DNA of 64,000 bases from Orobanche coerulescens. Its lineage: Eukaryota; Streptophyta; Magnoliopsida; Lamiales; Orobanchaceae. Both the position numbers and the translations under genes were made by a program. The notes beneath the pieces were generated by a model. The model was not told the DNA's origin and did not search any database. It was given only the letters and a program-made list of their open reading frames with translations. This document shows positions 34,703 to 46,509 of the stretch, piece after piece (within the stretch, counting starts at the first letter, position 1; the number at the start of each line of letters is the position of its first letter). Where the stretch lies: NCBI GenBank assembly GCA_033398695.1, contig CM065801.1:102913170-102977169 (forward strand), in the 5' to 3' direction.

Positions 34703-36056
34703 TGTTAGGAATATGCCCTCGAATGCCACTCAGGGGATGAGAGAGTAAGGGCATTGTTCTTATAATTATGGAATAATTAATAAAAACGCAATATGATTCA
34801 TTCACTGTTTATTGTATTTCAATTGCATTCTTGACTTGGTAAACATTGAAGTGAAGTCCATGTAAATAAATCGAACATTCCATTCTCGTTATGGGATAAG
34901 AGAAAATGCACTGGAAGTGTTTAAAGTTTATTTACGTAAATTGTTCGCAAGTCAATAAACTTAAAATGGGCATTAAGTTTTAATACGACTTGTATAACTG
35001 ATGCTAGGACGTGTGCACGTCTTGATAGCATAGTTATAAGTATATTGGTGGGGCCAGTATACTCGAACACGACTCATACTCGATCTACCACACGGTATTC
35101 ACTCTCGGAGAGTCGATGACGAATCGAAAGGTTGTGATAGTATACGTGGACCTTTGACTTGAGGGTTCAAGAGAAGATGTGCCCGTGACGTTTAGTTTGT
35201 CATTAGAGTAGTTAGACTCATTTGCTTAATTGCCGAGTCGACCTCAAGTGCGGACTATACGAGCAGTGTAGCGCCTTTACCGTACGCCAAGAAAGGATTC
35301 TATCTCCGTTAGTGAGCAGCGAATGTTTTATACGGTTAATGGCAAATAAGATCATAAGTCTTTGGCCAAAGCATTCGATATAGTCGTATTAGATACACTA
35401 TTAATCGGTCGGTCTTGATTTGCATTAACACATGTATAGAGTTTAGTCAATGTAGAGGGTTTGACTTTACTGCTACTCCGAAGACTTGACCGGATATCCG
35501 ATGAAGGGTCTATACGTATATAGTATTGATGACATAATGGTTCGGAATGATCCCTTCATTCGTTCTCGCCGGGTTTACAAATGCGGCCCGCTAGTCGGGC
35601 TAAGTCTTCCGCACTCATCGTTCCTCCCAATTCCTGCTGAGACGGACCTAAGGAGTCGCGCATTAGAAGCGTTGATGGATAAATGTGAATTTATAATCTC
35701 TCTATTAATATTAGATATTGGATATCTAATTATGATTTATTGGATAAATCAAATAGCGGTCTTATGAATTATAATTAAGTTACCGGGTAATTAATTTAAT
35801 TCATAAATAATATTTCTTAGAGAAATATATTTGTGTTTGATATAATTAATTAATTGGATTAATTAATTTATATAAATACATTGGTAAATAAACGGAGTGT
35901 ATTTAACGGAGTCGTTTGACGAACGTCCGGTACACGAGCCGAGTGGCTCGGCTCGTTTTCTAGGAAAATCCTACATGGGCCGCCCCCCTCCACATGGCAT
36001 GATCACCATGCATGTGTTTGTGTTGTGTTGTCATGTTAAATTATTAAGTTGAGATT
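34703..36056 (+). repeat. CoD 5' LTR, part 1
   Basis: Starts TGTTAGGAATATGCC. It matches 59516 onward, including AT-rich sequence and a TATA-like TATAAATACA at 35871-35880. Interrupted after AGATT (36052-36056) by GyE and resumed at 49115. Confidence 0.95.
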
Positions 36057-37297
36057 TGTTGTGTCAAGAATTAACACTCTCCGACCGGCGATCGCCTCAG
36101 AGGTCGGGCGACCGAGTCACCGCTGAAAGCGCCAAGGCGTAACCGCGACCGGCGACTGTGCGGCCGAGCCTTAACCCAGCGGACAAGCTACATCGGCCAA
36201 CCGAAGGTCCCAGGACAAGTCCCGGTGCCGAGCGATCGACCTCAGATACGATCGCCTCTCGGTACTCGGCGACCGACTCCTGGCGACCGACTAGCGGACG
36301 ATCCTCTCTCGGCATCTGCCGACCGACCCTTGGTGACCGACCATTGCCGACCCTCAGTGACTGGCCGATAGCGACCTCTGATGACCAGTTAGAGACGGCC
36401 GCCTCATGTCGATCAGGGCCGATGGCCATCCACTCGGCAAAGGCCGAGCCTCAAGACTAGCACCACGTGCAAGAGCCGAGACAAGATCCGCGAATCTCGG
36501 GTCATTGACCACAGCCTGGCGGAATCTTTCCACCAGCCGACAAACCGCCGAAAGTTGTCAGTAGGGCCGCATGTGACAGTGATTCCGCCAAAAGTTGTCA
36601 GTAGGATCACATGTGACATTGACTCTGGACACGTGGTGGCTCCTCATTGGACTGCCCAGCTGGCGCCAGCACCTACCTTGGACTTTAGCCCGACAGCCCG
36701 GGTGATCGCTCCATTATAATATTGGCCGGCGGACGGTCGCCCCATTATTATAATGGCCGGAAGGCGATCGCCCACCAAAGGACAAGACTCGGCTGCCACT
36801 ATAAATACAAGGCACCCTGCACTCGGCCAAGGGTCTGCATTATCGCGATTTCAGCACATTGGACCAAGATTTTGGCTCACAAAACACTCCCTGCACTTGC
36901 ATTCTTGTTCAACTTCCTTGGGATTTCATACATCACAGAAGCAAAACATCAAGCACTTGGCTATCTCCAACTCTTGGCAACAGCTATCATTCGGTCTTAC
37001 TTCTCCCGGCCTCTCTCATCAGGAAGACGATCGGCGGGGACGAAGAACACCGAGCTTCGCTCAAGAGCCGGATTAACAGAGTCTTTTTACACTCATTGTA
37101 TTTAGATTTCTCTCATTAATACTTGTATCCACGAATATTTGTATTAATATCATCTCGCGAGAGCATTCAAGCCCGGGCCTAACAAACCCGGCAAATCTTG
37201 TATTATTTATCTTCTCTCGGAAGTGCTCCCGCAATTGTTGTTTGTTGTCCGTCTCCAGCAGTATTTAATCTTCGGATAGATATTTTGGGCAACAACA
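36057..37297 (+). repeat. GyE 5' LTR
   Basis: 1241 bp. It holds several CCGACCGACC-like and GGCGATCGCC words in U3, 'ccattattataatgg', and a good TATA box CTATAAATAC at 36799-36808. The matching 3' LTR is split (39508-40173 plus 48535-49109, also 1241 bp). Three overlapping ORFs near 36722-37119 are in LTR sequence and are not taken as genes. Confidence 0.94.
36799..36808 (+). promoter_or_regulatory. TATA box of GyE 5' LTR
   Basis: CTATAAATAC in a GC-rich setting, repeated at 48611-48620 in the 3' LTR. Confidence 0.6.
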
Positions 37298-37501
37298 ATT
37301 GGCGCTAGAGGAAGGGGATCTAACCCTCAAACTTTTATACCTACCGTCCCGAAGAACACTCACTGTTCTCGGGGCAGATACTTGAAGTGACACTCACTGC
37401 ACTTCAAAGAAATCTTTCAGAAATCATGTCTTCCGCCTCCGCGTCGAAGAAAGCCGCCGGCCCGGCTGCACCCTGCCGTCCCGGGCCTCGAGCCGCAGCC
37501 G
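37298..37501 (+). other. GyE leader with putative PBS
   Basis: TTGGCGCTAGAGGAAGG at 37299-37315 lies one base after the LTR. It is not the iMet type used by the other elements here; a TTGGCGC start is seen in Tat/Ogre-like Gypsy elements. I cannot name the tRNA. An ATG at 37426 opens a second frame (MSSASASKKAAG) that is offset by one from the gag frame. Confidence 0.65.
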
Positions 37502-38650
37502 ATGGTGGAAGGCAGCCGCCGCGGTCAGAGACGCTCGATCCCATCCCTGGGCGGCGGCCCGAGCCTCTCGCTCGATCAGCTCCGAACCAAGGAACAGATC
37601 GACGAGGTCATGGCCGTCCTACAGGAGCGACGGAGTGCTCTAGACGCGCCTCCTGCTATCACCCCCTCGGCTTCCCGCCGGAAGTCCAAGCGGAAGCTCA
37701 AGGCATTATTGGCCGAGCGATCGCCAGGAGGCTCTCGTCCGCATGAAGAGGCGCTCGGCAGCCGGGGCACCTCTGTCTTCGATCGCCTGGGCAGTGACCC
37801 GACCTGGAGACCGGGGCAGTCCGGCCCCAGCTACGAGACGACGGAGTTTGAGTCCGTCACCAGGAGCTCGGCCTACCCGACTCCCAGAAGGCAGCCCAGC
37901 CGTCTGGCTCCCCCTCGCCAAATTGCCGAGGTCGGCAGCAGCGGAGTCCGGAGATCGGTACACGATCGCCTCGGCTCCCGCTCCCAAAGCCGATCAGCAA
38001 GCAGCCGAGCCACGGCGATTGCCGCATTGCAACGTCAGCTCGACGACGTGAAAGCGCTCCTGGAATCCAGGGCAGGCGCCATGAAGACGATCGCCGAGCC
38101 AAGCGAGCCGCTCACGATCGACATCGAGCTCGCCCCGGTGCAGCACAAGATCGCTCCTCCTCAAACTCCCGTGTACGAGGGGCGATCGGACCCCCAGGTG
38201 CACCTGAGGAAGTTCAACATCTACATGACCGGGTGTGGGGCATCAGACGCGACCCGGTGCCGAATGTTCCCTATGACGCTGGACGACCTCGCCCACCGGT
38301 GGTACACCTCATTGCCATCTCGGTCCATTGGCTCCTTTAACGAGCTGGCGCACGTCTTCACGGAGTACTTCGCCACCAGAGTCGTCCGGCCTGAAGGTCG
38401 CCTTCGCATGATGCAAATCAAGCAGGGAGAAGAAGAGTCCGACTCGGACTACATCGACCGGGTAGACAGGATCATCCTCAACGGCGAGCCCGTAAGCGAT
38501 GAGACCGCCCTCTACGTGGTCCTAGGAGGATTTCAGGGTTTTTCGCCTATGTTCAGGCATCTCACGAAGAACCAACCTACAACCTACGCAGCCTTCCGGG
38601 CTAGAGCCGCAGATTTTCTGGCCAGGCAAAGGTTCCTTCTTAGCCTGTGA
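37502..38650 (+). CDS. GyE gag protein, no pol attached
   Basis: An open frame of 382 codons. The first 170 residues are basic, Ser/Arg/Pro-rich and low in order. Residues about 170-200 look helical (ALQRQLDDVKALLESR), and about 220-330 is a Gypsy gag core of the Retrotrans_gag type (DPQVHLRKF, LDDLAHRWYTSLP, FTEYFATRVV, QGEEESDSDYIDRV). No CCHC knuckle is present. The start is uncertain: ATG 37502 opens the long frame, but an upstream ATG at 37426 in another frame looks equally natural, and one base change in length would join them. If intact, the protein would form particles but depend on another element for polymerase and integrase. Gag style and PBS suggest the Tat/Ogre side of Gypsy. Confidence 0.75.
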   Translation: MVEGSRRGQRRSIPSLGGGPSLSLDQLRTKEQIDEVMAVLQERRSALDAPPAITPSASRRKSKRKLKALLAERSPGGSRPHEEALGSRGTSVFDRLGSDPTWRPGQSGPSYETTEFESVTRSSAYPTPRRQPSRLAPPRQIAEVGSSGVRRSVHDRLGSRSQSRSASSRATAIAALQRQLDDVKALLESRAGAMKTIAEPSEPLTIDIELAPVQHKIAPPQTPVYEGRSDPQVHLRKFNIYMTGCGASDATRCRMFPMTLDDLAHRWYTSLPSRSIGSFNELAHVFTEYFATRVVRPEGRLRMMQIKQGEEESDSDYIDRVDRIILNGEPVSDETALYVVLGGFQGFSPMFRHLTKNQPTTYAAFRARAADFLARQRFLLSL

Positions 38651-39507
38651 GCAGCGCGATCGGCGCCCGGACGACGATCTCCCGCCCGATCGCCGATATC
38701 GACCTACGAATAAAGCGATCGGCAGCCGAGCGACGATCGCCAGTCTTCCAGCCCGATCGCCGATCATCACGCTACATCATCAGCAACCCGGAGGACACGA
38801 TCGCCATCTACAGTACAGCATTCAACATGATGGACTAAGGCATGAAGATCGCCTCCACCGCACATCATAAAGCCATGGTCCTGGTAGTCGATGGAACCGG
38901 CTGCTTCGGCCATGCAAGGTCCCTTTCGGCCGAGATCGCCCGCCCTTCGTTTAAATACGAGGCCGGCGTAGTCTGAGGGCTCTCCAAATTTAATCAGTGG
39001 ACCCATGCCACAACCCCGTCTCAACGTACACCGTCGAGGTCGGCCATCTCCATGGCTGGCCGAGGTGGAAGCAGAGCTAACAAGCCGCGGGCGTGGAGTT
39101 GATTCATCCGACGCTGCCCCGCGCAAGGACTCCTCTAGACCGAGACCGCACGCCCTTCGTTTAAATACGAGGCGAGGCGCAGCCTAACAGAGGACTCTCA
39201 TAATAAAGTGAGCCACGAGACACTCAATGTCTTCGCGCACCAAGACACGGTCATGGAGTCGGTCCATCGATCTCCGCGACTGTGCACGATTCCTCAAACA
39301 AGCGAAACCACCAAGTTTCCGAGGGGGATCGGCCAATGTTGTTTTTTTCAGGTACAAGACCGAAAGATAGCTAGCCAATCGACCATGATAGTCCAAGTCC
39401 GAATCCATAGTCAGCTCAGCAAGATCGCCCGTCCTCATCCTTACACGATCGCCAGCAAGAACCACCTCGCCCCATGTATTCAACATAGGAGCAAGCTGGG
39501 GGGCAAT
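38651..39507 (+). other. GyE non-coding 3' region and polypurine tract
   Basis: No pol motif is visible in any frame. Two segments, near 38940-38986 and 39148-39195, share 'cgcccttcgtttaaatacgaggc', so about 208 bp was partly duplicated. CGATCG is frequent. The region ends with AAGCTGGGGGGCAAT, the PPT, directly before TGTTGTGTC. Confidence 0.8.
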
Positions 39508-40173
39508 TGTTGTGTCAAGAATTAACACTCTCCGACCGGCGATCGCCTCAGAGGTCGGGCGACCGAGTCACTGCCGAGCAGCCAAGGCAGAACTGCCGAC
39601 CAGCAACCAGGCGGCCGAGCCTTAACCCAGCGGACAAGCTACATCGGCCAACCGAAGGTCCCAGGACAAGTCCCGGTGCCGAGCGATCGACCTCAGATAC
39701 GATCGCCTCTCGGTACTCGGCGACCGACTCCTGGCGACCGACTAGCGGACGATACTCTCTCGGCATCTGCCGACCGACCCTTGGTGACCGACCATTGCCG
39801 ACCCTCAGTGACTGGCCGATAGCGACCTCTGATGACCAGTTAGAGATGGCCGCCTCATGTCGATCAGGACCGATGGCCATCCAGTCGGCAAAGGCCGAGC
39901 CTCAAGACTGGCACCACGTGCAAGAGCCGAGACAAGATCCGCGAATCTCGGGTCATTGACCACAGCCTGGCGGAATCTTTCCACCAGCCGACAAACCGCC
40001 GAAAGTTGTCAGTAGGGCCGCATGTGACAGTGATTCCGCCAAAAGTTGTCAGTAGGATCACATGTGACATTGACTCTGGACGCGTGGTGGATCCTCATTG
40101 GACTGCCCAGCTGGCGCCAGCACCTACCTTGGACTTTAGCCCGACAGCCCGGGTGATCGCCCCATTATAATAT
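39508..40173 (+). repeat. GyE 3' LTR, part 1
   Basis: Matches 36057-36722. It is cut after AATAT (40169-40173) by GyF; part 2 is 48535-49109. Confidence 0.94.
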
Positions 40174-40548
40174 TGTAATACTCGTAATTTTGTTCCCCGG
40201 AAATTTTCTATTTTTGGCGGAAGTCTGTTTTGACGACTTGCTTGGGACCGTTTCGTCATCCTGAGAATGATTAATTCTACACTTTTTGTCATCCGAGTTC
40301 GTTTCGGTATCGTTCTGTTGAATTCCGTGTTCTTTAGCGACTTTTCCGCGTGTGAGTTCGACTTTGTTAAATCACCATAAATTCTTGGAAACTCCAAAAA
40401 TTCTGAATCTTGGCAATATTATAAAGCATCTAGTTAGATTTCCAATGCTTCAAACGGTGAGTCAATCGGAGTCCATACGAGTGAGTTATGGTCGAAATAG
40501 CTAAGTCACTCTCATTTTCCAGATTCGGCCAAAACCGCCTGTACCCGG

Positions 40549-40646
40549 TGCCGCGGCACACCTGGGCTGAGCCGCGGCACACTGCCGAGCCCTGGGAGCA
40601 AATTTTGGGCCTGTGCCGCGGCACACCTATACTGAGCCGCGGCACA
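40549..40646 (+). repeat. GyF LTR array of four CCGCGG palindromes
   Basis: GTGCCGCGGCACAC and CTGAGCCGCGGCACAC alternate twice; a TATA-like CCTATATCTG follows within 20 bp. Second copy: 46884-46984. Confidence 0.9.
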
Positions 40647-41777
40647 CATGACAGTTTACCCTATATCTGCATTTTCTTGAGCGGATCACCTCATTTTTCC
40701 CCATTTCTTCACTTGGGCACGAGAGAGGAGGCTTGAGAGGAAGAAGTTTCTCCACCTATCACTTGAGTGTGTGATTTCTCTTCATCTCTTTTCGATTGTG
40801 AAGCTCGGATCATCGATCTATCGAGTATTCTTCGAATCATAGTGCTTGGATCTTCAAGAGGTAATTTCTTCAACATCTTGGATTTCGATTTTGTATTGGG
40901 TAATGATGTTTTGGGTGTTAAAATCATGGGGTATGAAGTGATATACGCATGATTATGGACATGTTTGAGTATTCATCGGATTATTGAAAGATTATTCAAG
41001 AACACTTCGAATTTTGTGTTGGAAATTGGGGATTTTGTTTGACTTCATCCTTTTAATCCGTAGTAATTTAGATTAGTGATGGATTGATGATGATTTAGGT
41101 GTATTCTATCATTTCCATCGTTATTCCACGGTTGGAGTGTATTGATTCGTCGTTTCGGTTGAGTTATTAGTCGACGCCTTGAAGGTGTCCGACAAAAGGT
41201 CTAAGAGGGGGTTTTGTGCGTTGTACGATTATTATTCATCGCATTTATTGTTGATTTATCATTGATATGACTTAGGGACGAAATCCTTGTGAAGAACTCA
41301 AGTCGGAACCCTTCCGTTCGTTGTCTTCTTCGTGGTTCAAGCTTCCCGGTCGAACCGTGTTCTTCGGGATCTTCGGTAACGTTTATTAAGGCAAGTATAC
41401 ATTTATGATTGTACGTTCTCGACTTTGAAAGTATGAAATATTGATGGTATGATTATTTCTAGCCACTCCGGGACGGGCCTATGGTCCTCTGAGGGTTTCG
41501 TAGCCTCTGGTGCGATTCCATGGTTGATATGAACGAACCGTTTCTACGACATTCATATGAAATAATGTTGGCATGTAATGAACGAACCGTTTTGACGGCA
41601 TTCCGACATGTAACGGCGTATGATATGAACGAACCGTTTCTACGGCATTCACATACGTCATGAGATTTTAGTTATTCCGGAATACTAGTCTTGAATTGAT
41701 GAATTGACGGATACATTTACTTTATTGTCGAGGAGTATTGTGTTTCATATTGTTATACTTGCACTAGCTATTCGACG

Positions 41778-41818
41778 GCTAACTCCTTTATGGGGGAAAT
41801 ACGTTTCATGTATTTCAG
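41778..41818 (+). promoter_or_regulatory. Branch-point/tandem-hairpin/3' splice-site-like module, GyF 5' LTR
   Basis: GCTAAC, stem 1, then GAAATAC (41796-41802), a 7-nt loop, GTATTTC (41810-41816), AG (41817-41818). The donor-like site is 958 nt upstream. The 3' LTR copy is at 48114-48154 with an intact CCCC/GGGG stem. Confidence 0.55.
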
Positions 41819-42193
41819 GTTCCAGGAGAGCGGACAGACGGGTACCGGGTCGGCATGAAGTTGATGGGCAAGTGTGATACTGTGTCTTGTATCCGGTTAT
41901 TTTCTTGGATTCCTCCATTCAGTGTTGTTGTACTGGAATGGATTTTTAAATACTCGAGTATTGTATTTTCAGTTTCCTTGATGTTCCGGCCTTTGTTGCC
42001 GAGGTATTGATTTGTGCAGTGATGTATATGGTTTCATTGGTTATGGTTTTGAATACCATTTGTATCGTCTTTCTTTCCATTGTATGTAGACCTTCTCGGT
42101 CAAGTTTATAGTTCCGCGTATGTTTAGCCTTGTGGGTCCCACGGCGGGGCTCACGGCACTGTAATATACCCTGAATAACTTGGGGGTGTTACA

Positions 42194-42724
42194 GAATATG
42201 GTATCAGAGCTTAGGTTTATGGATACCTAGGCTGTCGGTTTTTTTTGGGTCGATTGAGTCATCATTTGCCCACAGTATCACTACTCTGCCATCATCACAG
42301 TGCGACCGGTACTTGTAAGTCCTCTCACTCTTCTTGTATTTTCTTGACCGTTTCGTTTTTAGCTTGGTATTCTTTGGAATTGGTCACTTCGAGAAGGTGC
42401 GATTTGGATTATACTTCCGCACGTGTGTGCCCGTTAGAATGTTGGATGTAAGGAGAAGAAGTCGTGACTGTGGTTACGGACGTGAACCCTTCCTTGAGAT
42501 TTTGTCAAATTGCTAATTTCGATATTAGCGTGTATCGGTATTGTGTTGAGACTTTGTTTGGGAGTCGCATGCTAGTACCACGGGAGATCATCGACTTCAC
42601 AGACTTGTAAGTATGTTGTTCGGATTATTCGATAATTCTTGGTGAATTTAAATTTCCGTTGAAATGTTGTTTGTGCGAGTAATTGCAAGTTTCGAGGACG
42701 AAACTTATTTTTAAGGGGGTAGAG
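42194..42724 (+). other. GyF leader with PBS, ending in a polypurine tract of another family
   Basis: TGGTATCAGAGC at 42199-42210 is an exact iMet-type PBS. The first ~270 bp follow the GyB leader. The last part, 'ttcgaggacgaaact...ttaagggggtagag' (about 42691-42724), looks like the 3' end of a different element's interior. No gag or pol sequence was found. Confidence 0.8.
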
Positions 42725-44088
42725 TGTAATACCCCGATTTTTTAGATATATTTTTTTTCGTTTATATGTTGGATGTCGTTGATGGAAAATTGTTCTTGAG
42801 GATGATGTGAACGTATGACAATGTTGCTGAATGAGTATATGTATTCATTGTGCCGTATGATCGTTTGGTATGTCGAGATGTTGGTAGAGAATAGCGGAAA
42901 TGGCTAAGTACAGCTACGTTAGCGCACGCTACAAGGTATGCCTAGCGCGCACTAAGACATATACTTAACGTATGCTACGGTGAATACTTAGCGCACGCTA
43001 AGAGATTCGGTTACGTACGCTAAGGAGGACCCCTAACGTACGTAACGACTTGCTGGGTTAGTTTCGGAAGGTGGCCGACAGGTAGGCCCAGACTGTTTAT
43101 TATCGGCGATTAACGCACGCTAATTTCAGATCATTAACAGGGAATCTTGGCTTTATTGGTTGCTTTCGGCGTGTAGGACCCGGACATCTTCTGGGAAGGT
43201 ACAGGTTGTCGGGTCAACGACGATTAGCGCGCGCTGAGGTCGAGGAACAGCGCACGCTACTGAGCATTTCACTGTAGCAAGTCAACGCCTATTTGCGTAC
43301 GTTAATACATGGGCATTACGTACGTTAGATGAATTTCGAAGCAATGCAGTAGCTTCTGGACTTCCCGATAGCGCACGCTATCAAGGAAGGATAGCGCACG
43401 CTAGTTCTATAGCGCACGCTAAATATAAGGTCTAGCGCGCGCTAGTGATGTGTTTTATAGAGGGGATAGACGAGTGCTGAGAGGCATTTTGTCCATTCTC
43501 CTTCTTTCAGTCAATAGAGAGAACCTTGGGAAGTACTTGAAGTTCCTAAACATTGAGAGATGATTCTCTCAAACAAGATTAAGATGGAGAGCTCGGATTT
43601 AAGTATTGTTCTTGAAGTTTTTGATGATTCTTGGAATGGAGTTCAAATTATTCTTCTTCGTGGTTAGTCCATACAAAGTAATCCTCGTATCCCTTTGATA
43701 GTGGTTCATTTTTTTTCGTTAAGGATTACTACTTGGGAGGGAGTATGTTGGGAATCGTGTGTTTTGATGTTCGTCTTATTTCAATGTAAATGCATAAATT
43801 GGACTGTACTTTTATCCGTTGCATGAGTATTTTTGAAATGGATTTTGGTATTTTGCCAACTGAATTTTATTTTGTAAAACCAATTCCCTAAACTGAGTTT
43901 TCGGCATTTTAACCTTGATCGTTTTGATGGTATTTGGAAAATGATTTTTTTTAGTATTTGAAAAATATTACCGTCATCGGTCTTTTTGGCATTTTTGAAA
44001 TGACGTGGAAAATTGTGCTTAGCCTGGTAAATCCTTGTGAGAAGGGTTTACGGCGTGTAATATTCCCAGGAGGATCTGGGGTATTACA
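42725..44088 (+). repeat. LTR-B: LTR of another Tekay-like family embedded in GyF
   Basis: Starts TGTAATACCCC and ends GGGGTATTACA: a perfect 11-bp terminal inverted repeat over 1364 bp. Its 3' end ('aaatccttgtgagaagggtttacggcg') resembles the end of the GyA LTR. It has a PPT on its left and a PBS-like TTGGTATCA on its right, and no target duplication (TAGAG versus ATCTT), so it is not a simple solo LTR. Confidence 0.85.
42920..43444 (+). repeat. LTR-B palindrome array (TARCGYRCGYTA type)
   Basis: About fifteen copies, including TAGCGCACGCTA (several), TAGCGCGCGCTA, TAACGCACGCTA and TAACGTACGTAA. The last form is the one that fills the LTR of the Copia element CoG. A TATA-like TTTTATAGAG follows at about 43451. 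Confidence 0.9.
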
Positions 44089-46509
44089 ATCTTGGTATCA
44101 CGTGATAATGTTATACGAGATTTATTAGAATTGTAATAAGAGATTTCGGATGTTGATATGATTATTGAGATCTTCTTCATATGAGGATAACGGTATTGTT
44201 GCGATTCTTAAAGTTGTATGAAGGGCATGATGAAGGAAATGGTAACATGGAGTTATATACCTCGGATATGTTGTTCTGAACGTGATTTCGGATATTTCAT
44301 GTTCTTGAAGAACTCTTGAATTATCCGAGGTGATGAAAATTTTTAAGAAGTGTTGATGTTTTGAAAATGAATATGGAACATTCATATCTAGAGCTTAATT
44401 ATGTGTGTGAAATAATATTCGTATAGGAATACGAATGTGATTATGAGTTTGATGAGACTATTATTCATCCCTGATTTTGGAAGCCTATACGTATGGAACA
44501 AATATTCAAGTCATTGGATTGTTGGATAACCTTTTTAATATGATTATCTATTGTTTTGAACCAGTCGAATGATTCGAATTGAAGACGGTCATAAGTAAAT
44601 TTTAACGATGGATTTACGAGAAAGGAACCTTGTCAATTCGTATTTAAGAATTGAGCTTCAAACATTTAGATCCTTGTTATTGGTCCGAATTGGTTGCTGA
44701 TATGATCATCATATTTCGACTCGTATTGTGGACAGGATTTGTAAGTGTCTGAGTTGGATTGTTCAGACTGTGATTAGTCGAGATATGGTAAAACGATTGA
44801 GTTCGTGGTTTGGTGGTATTGATATTGGTCGTCATCGAACCGGTTAATTATCAATCCTTCGTTTTACAATAAGATATGATGTTTGAGCATAGAGTATGAC
44901 TGTTGTGTTGCGGTAAAGGTTGAAGGGTTCGTAGATTATCTTGGTCGAGACTGAGGAAATTCGTAAGACGAAATCAACTGAATTGGTAACAGTACGTTGT
45001 ATTGATATCGAGGCAAGTTTTATACTCGTACTAATCAATGAGAATAATGTTATCGTGTAGGCGTACGATCGTGTGTATCATTTCGGGACATGGCCTCTTT
45101 ATGATTGTATTGATATCAGGGGATTGGTTGACACGACGCCCGTCGGCAAATTATGCCAAATGTTACTGTTGTTTGTTAAAGGCCGATTCGAGGCATTGCG
45201 ATACTTGTTGGTAAAGTCGCTGTCGATTGCTGGTTCGCGGTATCGACGTATCGATTGTGATTGTGATGGATGTTCCATTGAGATATTGTGGTGATCGTCG
45301 TCATTTATATCGGTGTTTTTCTATTGATATTATATTAACCGATTGGAGACGTTTGATATATCCTTTTTTCTTTTTTTTTCTCATCTCCGTTTCGGTTGTC
45401 GGTTTAAGACACTGGGACATCTATTCTATCGTATCATTGATTATCGATTGACCGTTCTAAGGTAATCGAGGTATTGAATTGGGATTATCGAAGATAATTC
45501 CCATCCGTTGTCAAAGATATTCTCATCCATTGTATCGTTGTTATCGATTGGCCATTCTACGGTAATCGAAGTATTGAATTGGGACTATCGAGGAGAGTTC
45601 CCATCCGTTGAATTATTATTGCCGTGTTGGCCGACTCAAGGCAGCACACTATTATTCTTGTGAACTCGGTAATTTTGTGATCGTTGAGAGTTGAGGATTT
45701 CCCGAACTGTTGTGTTGTGATCGTTGCTCGTGTTAATCGGTCCTTAGGGATTTTGATCCCAGAATGGTTGTTTTGATTATTGTTGGTCGTGTCGATCTTT
45801 CGTCATTCGTGTGTCATCGTTCACTTGGTGAGTCGTATGATTTGTTTTGGATGTGTTATCCTTTGAGTTTCGTTGTCATGTTGTATCGTGGCATATCTGG
45901 AATCATGTCTGCATGCCGATTGGTTATGTGTAGGATTTTTAGCCAGGCACTCGATGGTCATGCGTGGATATTTCCGCATTGGACCGTGCACACGAGACGT
46001 AGTTCTTGAGGCTAATTAGGTACATTGTCACATGTATATTCTGTATTCCGTATACGAGGTGGACATGTGCACGGACACATTTCCGGATCGAGCGTACTGT
46101 GATGTCCCTCTTGAGCTTTATTGATTGATCGTTAGTAGTCCATGTTGTATTGGATATGTCCGACGATTTGCGACTGGTTGTTCATACGCCGAGGGGTATG
46201 TCCGACAGTCAGGTTTGCTTCTTTGAGATCTGTATTGTGATGATTTACAGCTTTGGGCTGTTCGGCATTCAGGCCATTGTGATGTATCGGTATTTCCGTT
46301 GGAGCATTCGGGCATTGTGAATTCGTATCTTTTTCGGCATTGGTTTGGTTTACCTTCGGGTAATGTATTGTTGTGTTCTATATTGATGATTTGCCGTTTG
46401 GGCGTAAGTTTCGGTTCTTGTGCATCTCGTTGAGTTTTTCCTGGCGAAACATTTCTTCTCCCTACCTGTTTTAAGTTTCGGGACGAAACTTCTTTTAAGG
46501 AGGGTAGAA
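44089..46509 (+). other. GyF interior, right part: non-coding, ends in PPT
   Basis: 2.4 kb with no gene. It begins with PBS-like TTGGTATCA. A roughly 70-bp segment containing 'ggtaatcgaRgtattgaattggga' and 'ttcccatccgttg' occurs twice, near 45431-45502 and 45550-45619. 'atcgaggcaag' near 45009 recalls LTR sequence of GyA and H. It ends 'tttcgggacgaaact...aaggagggtagaa', the GyF PPT. Confidence 0.75.

Larger units (their letters stand above)
40174..42193 (+). repeat. GyF 5' LTR
   Basis: TGTAATACTC...GGGTGTTACA, 2020 bp. Features: CCGCGG array 40549-40646, donor-like GAG|GTAATT at 40860/40861, CCGTAGAAACGG-type repeats at 41527-41655 and a hairpin/acceptor module at 41778-41818 in which stem 1 has CTCC for CCCC (still pairable by G-T). 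Confidence 0.95.

Noticed and set aside
36097..36460. Antisense pair of ~100-codon ORFs (again at 39507-39959)
   Set aside because: GC-rich LTR sequence with few stops; no recognisable motif.
36722..37119. Three overlapping ORFs of 86-127 codons, repeated at 48516-48931
   Set aside because: They lie in the GyE LTR and recur only because LTRs come in pairs; no domain and no single favoured frame.
42725..44088. LTR-B as an ordinary solo LTR inserted in GyF
   Set aside because: Flanks TAGAG and ATCTT do not match, and PPT-like and PBS-like sequences adjoin it, which a solo insertion would not bring.
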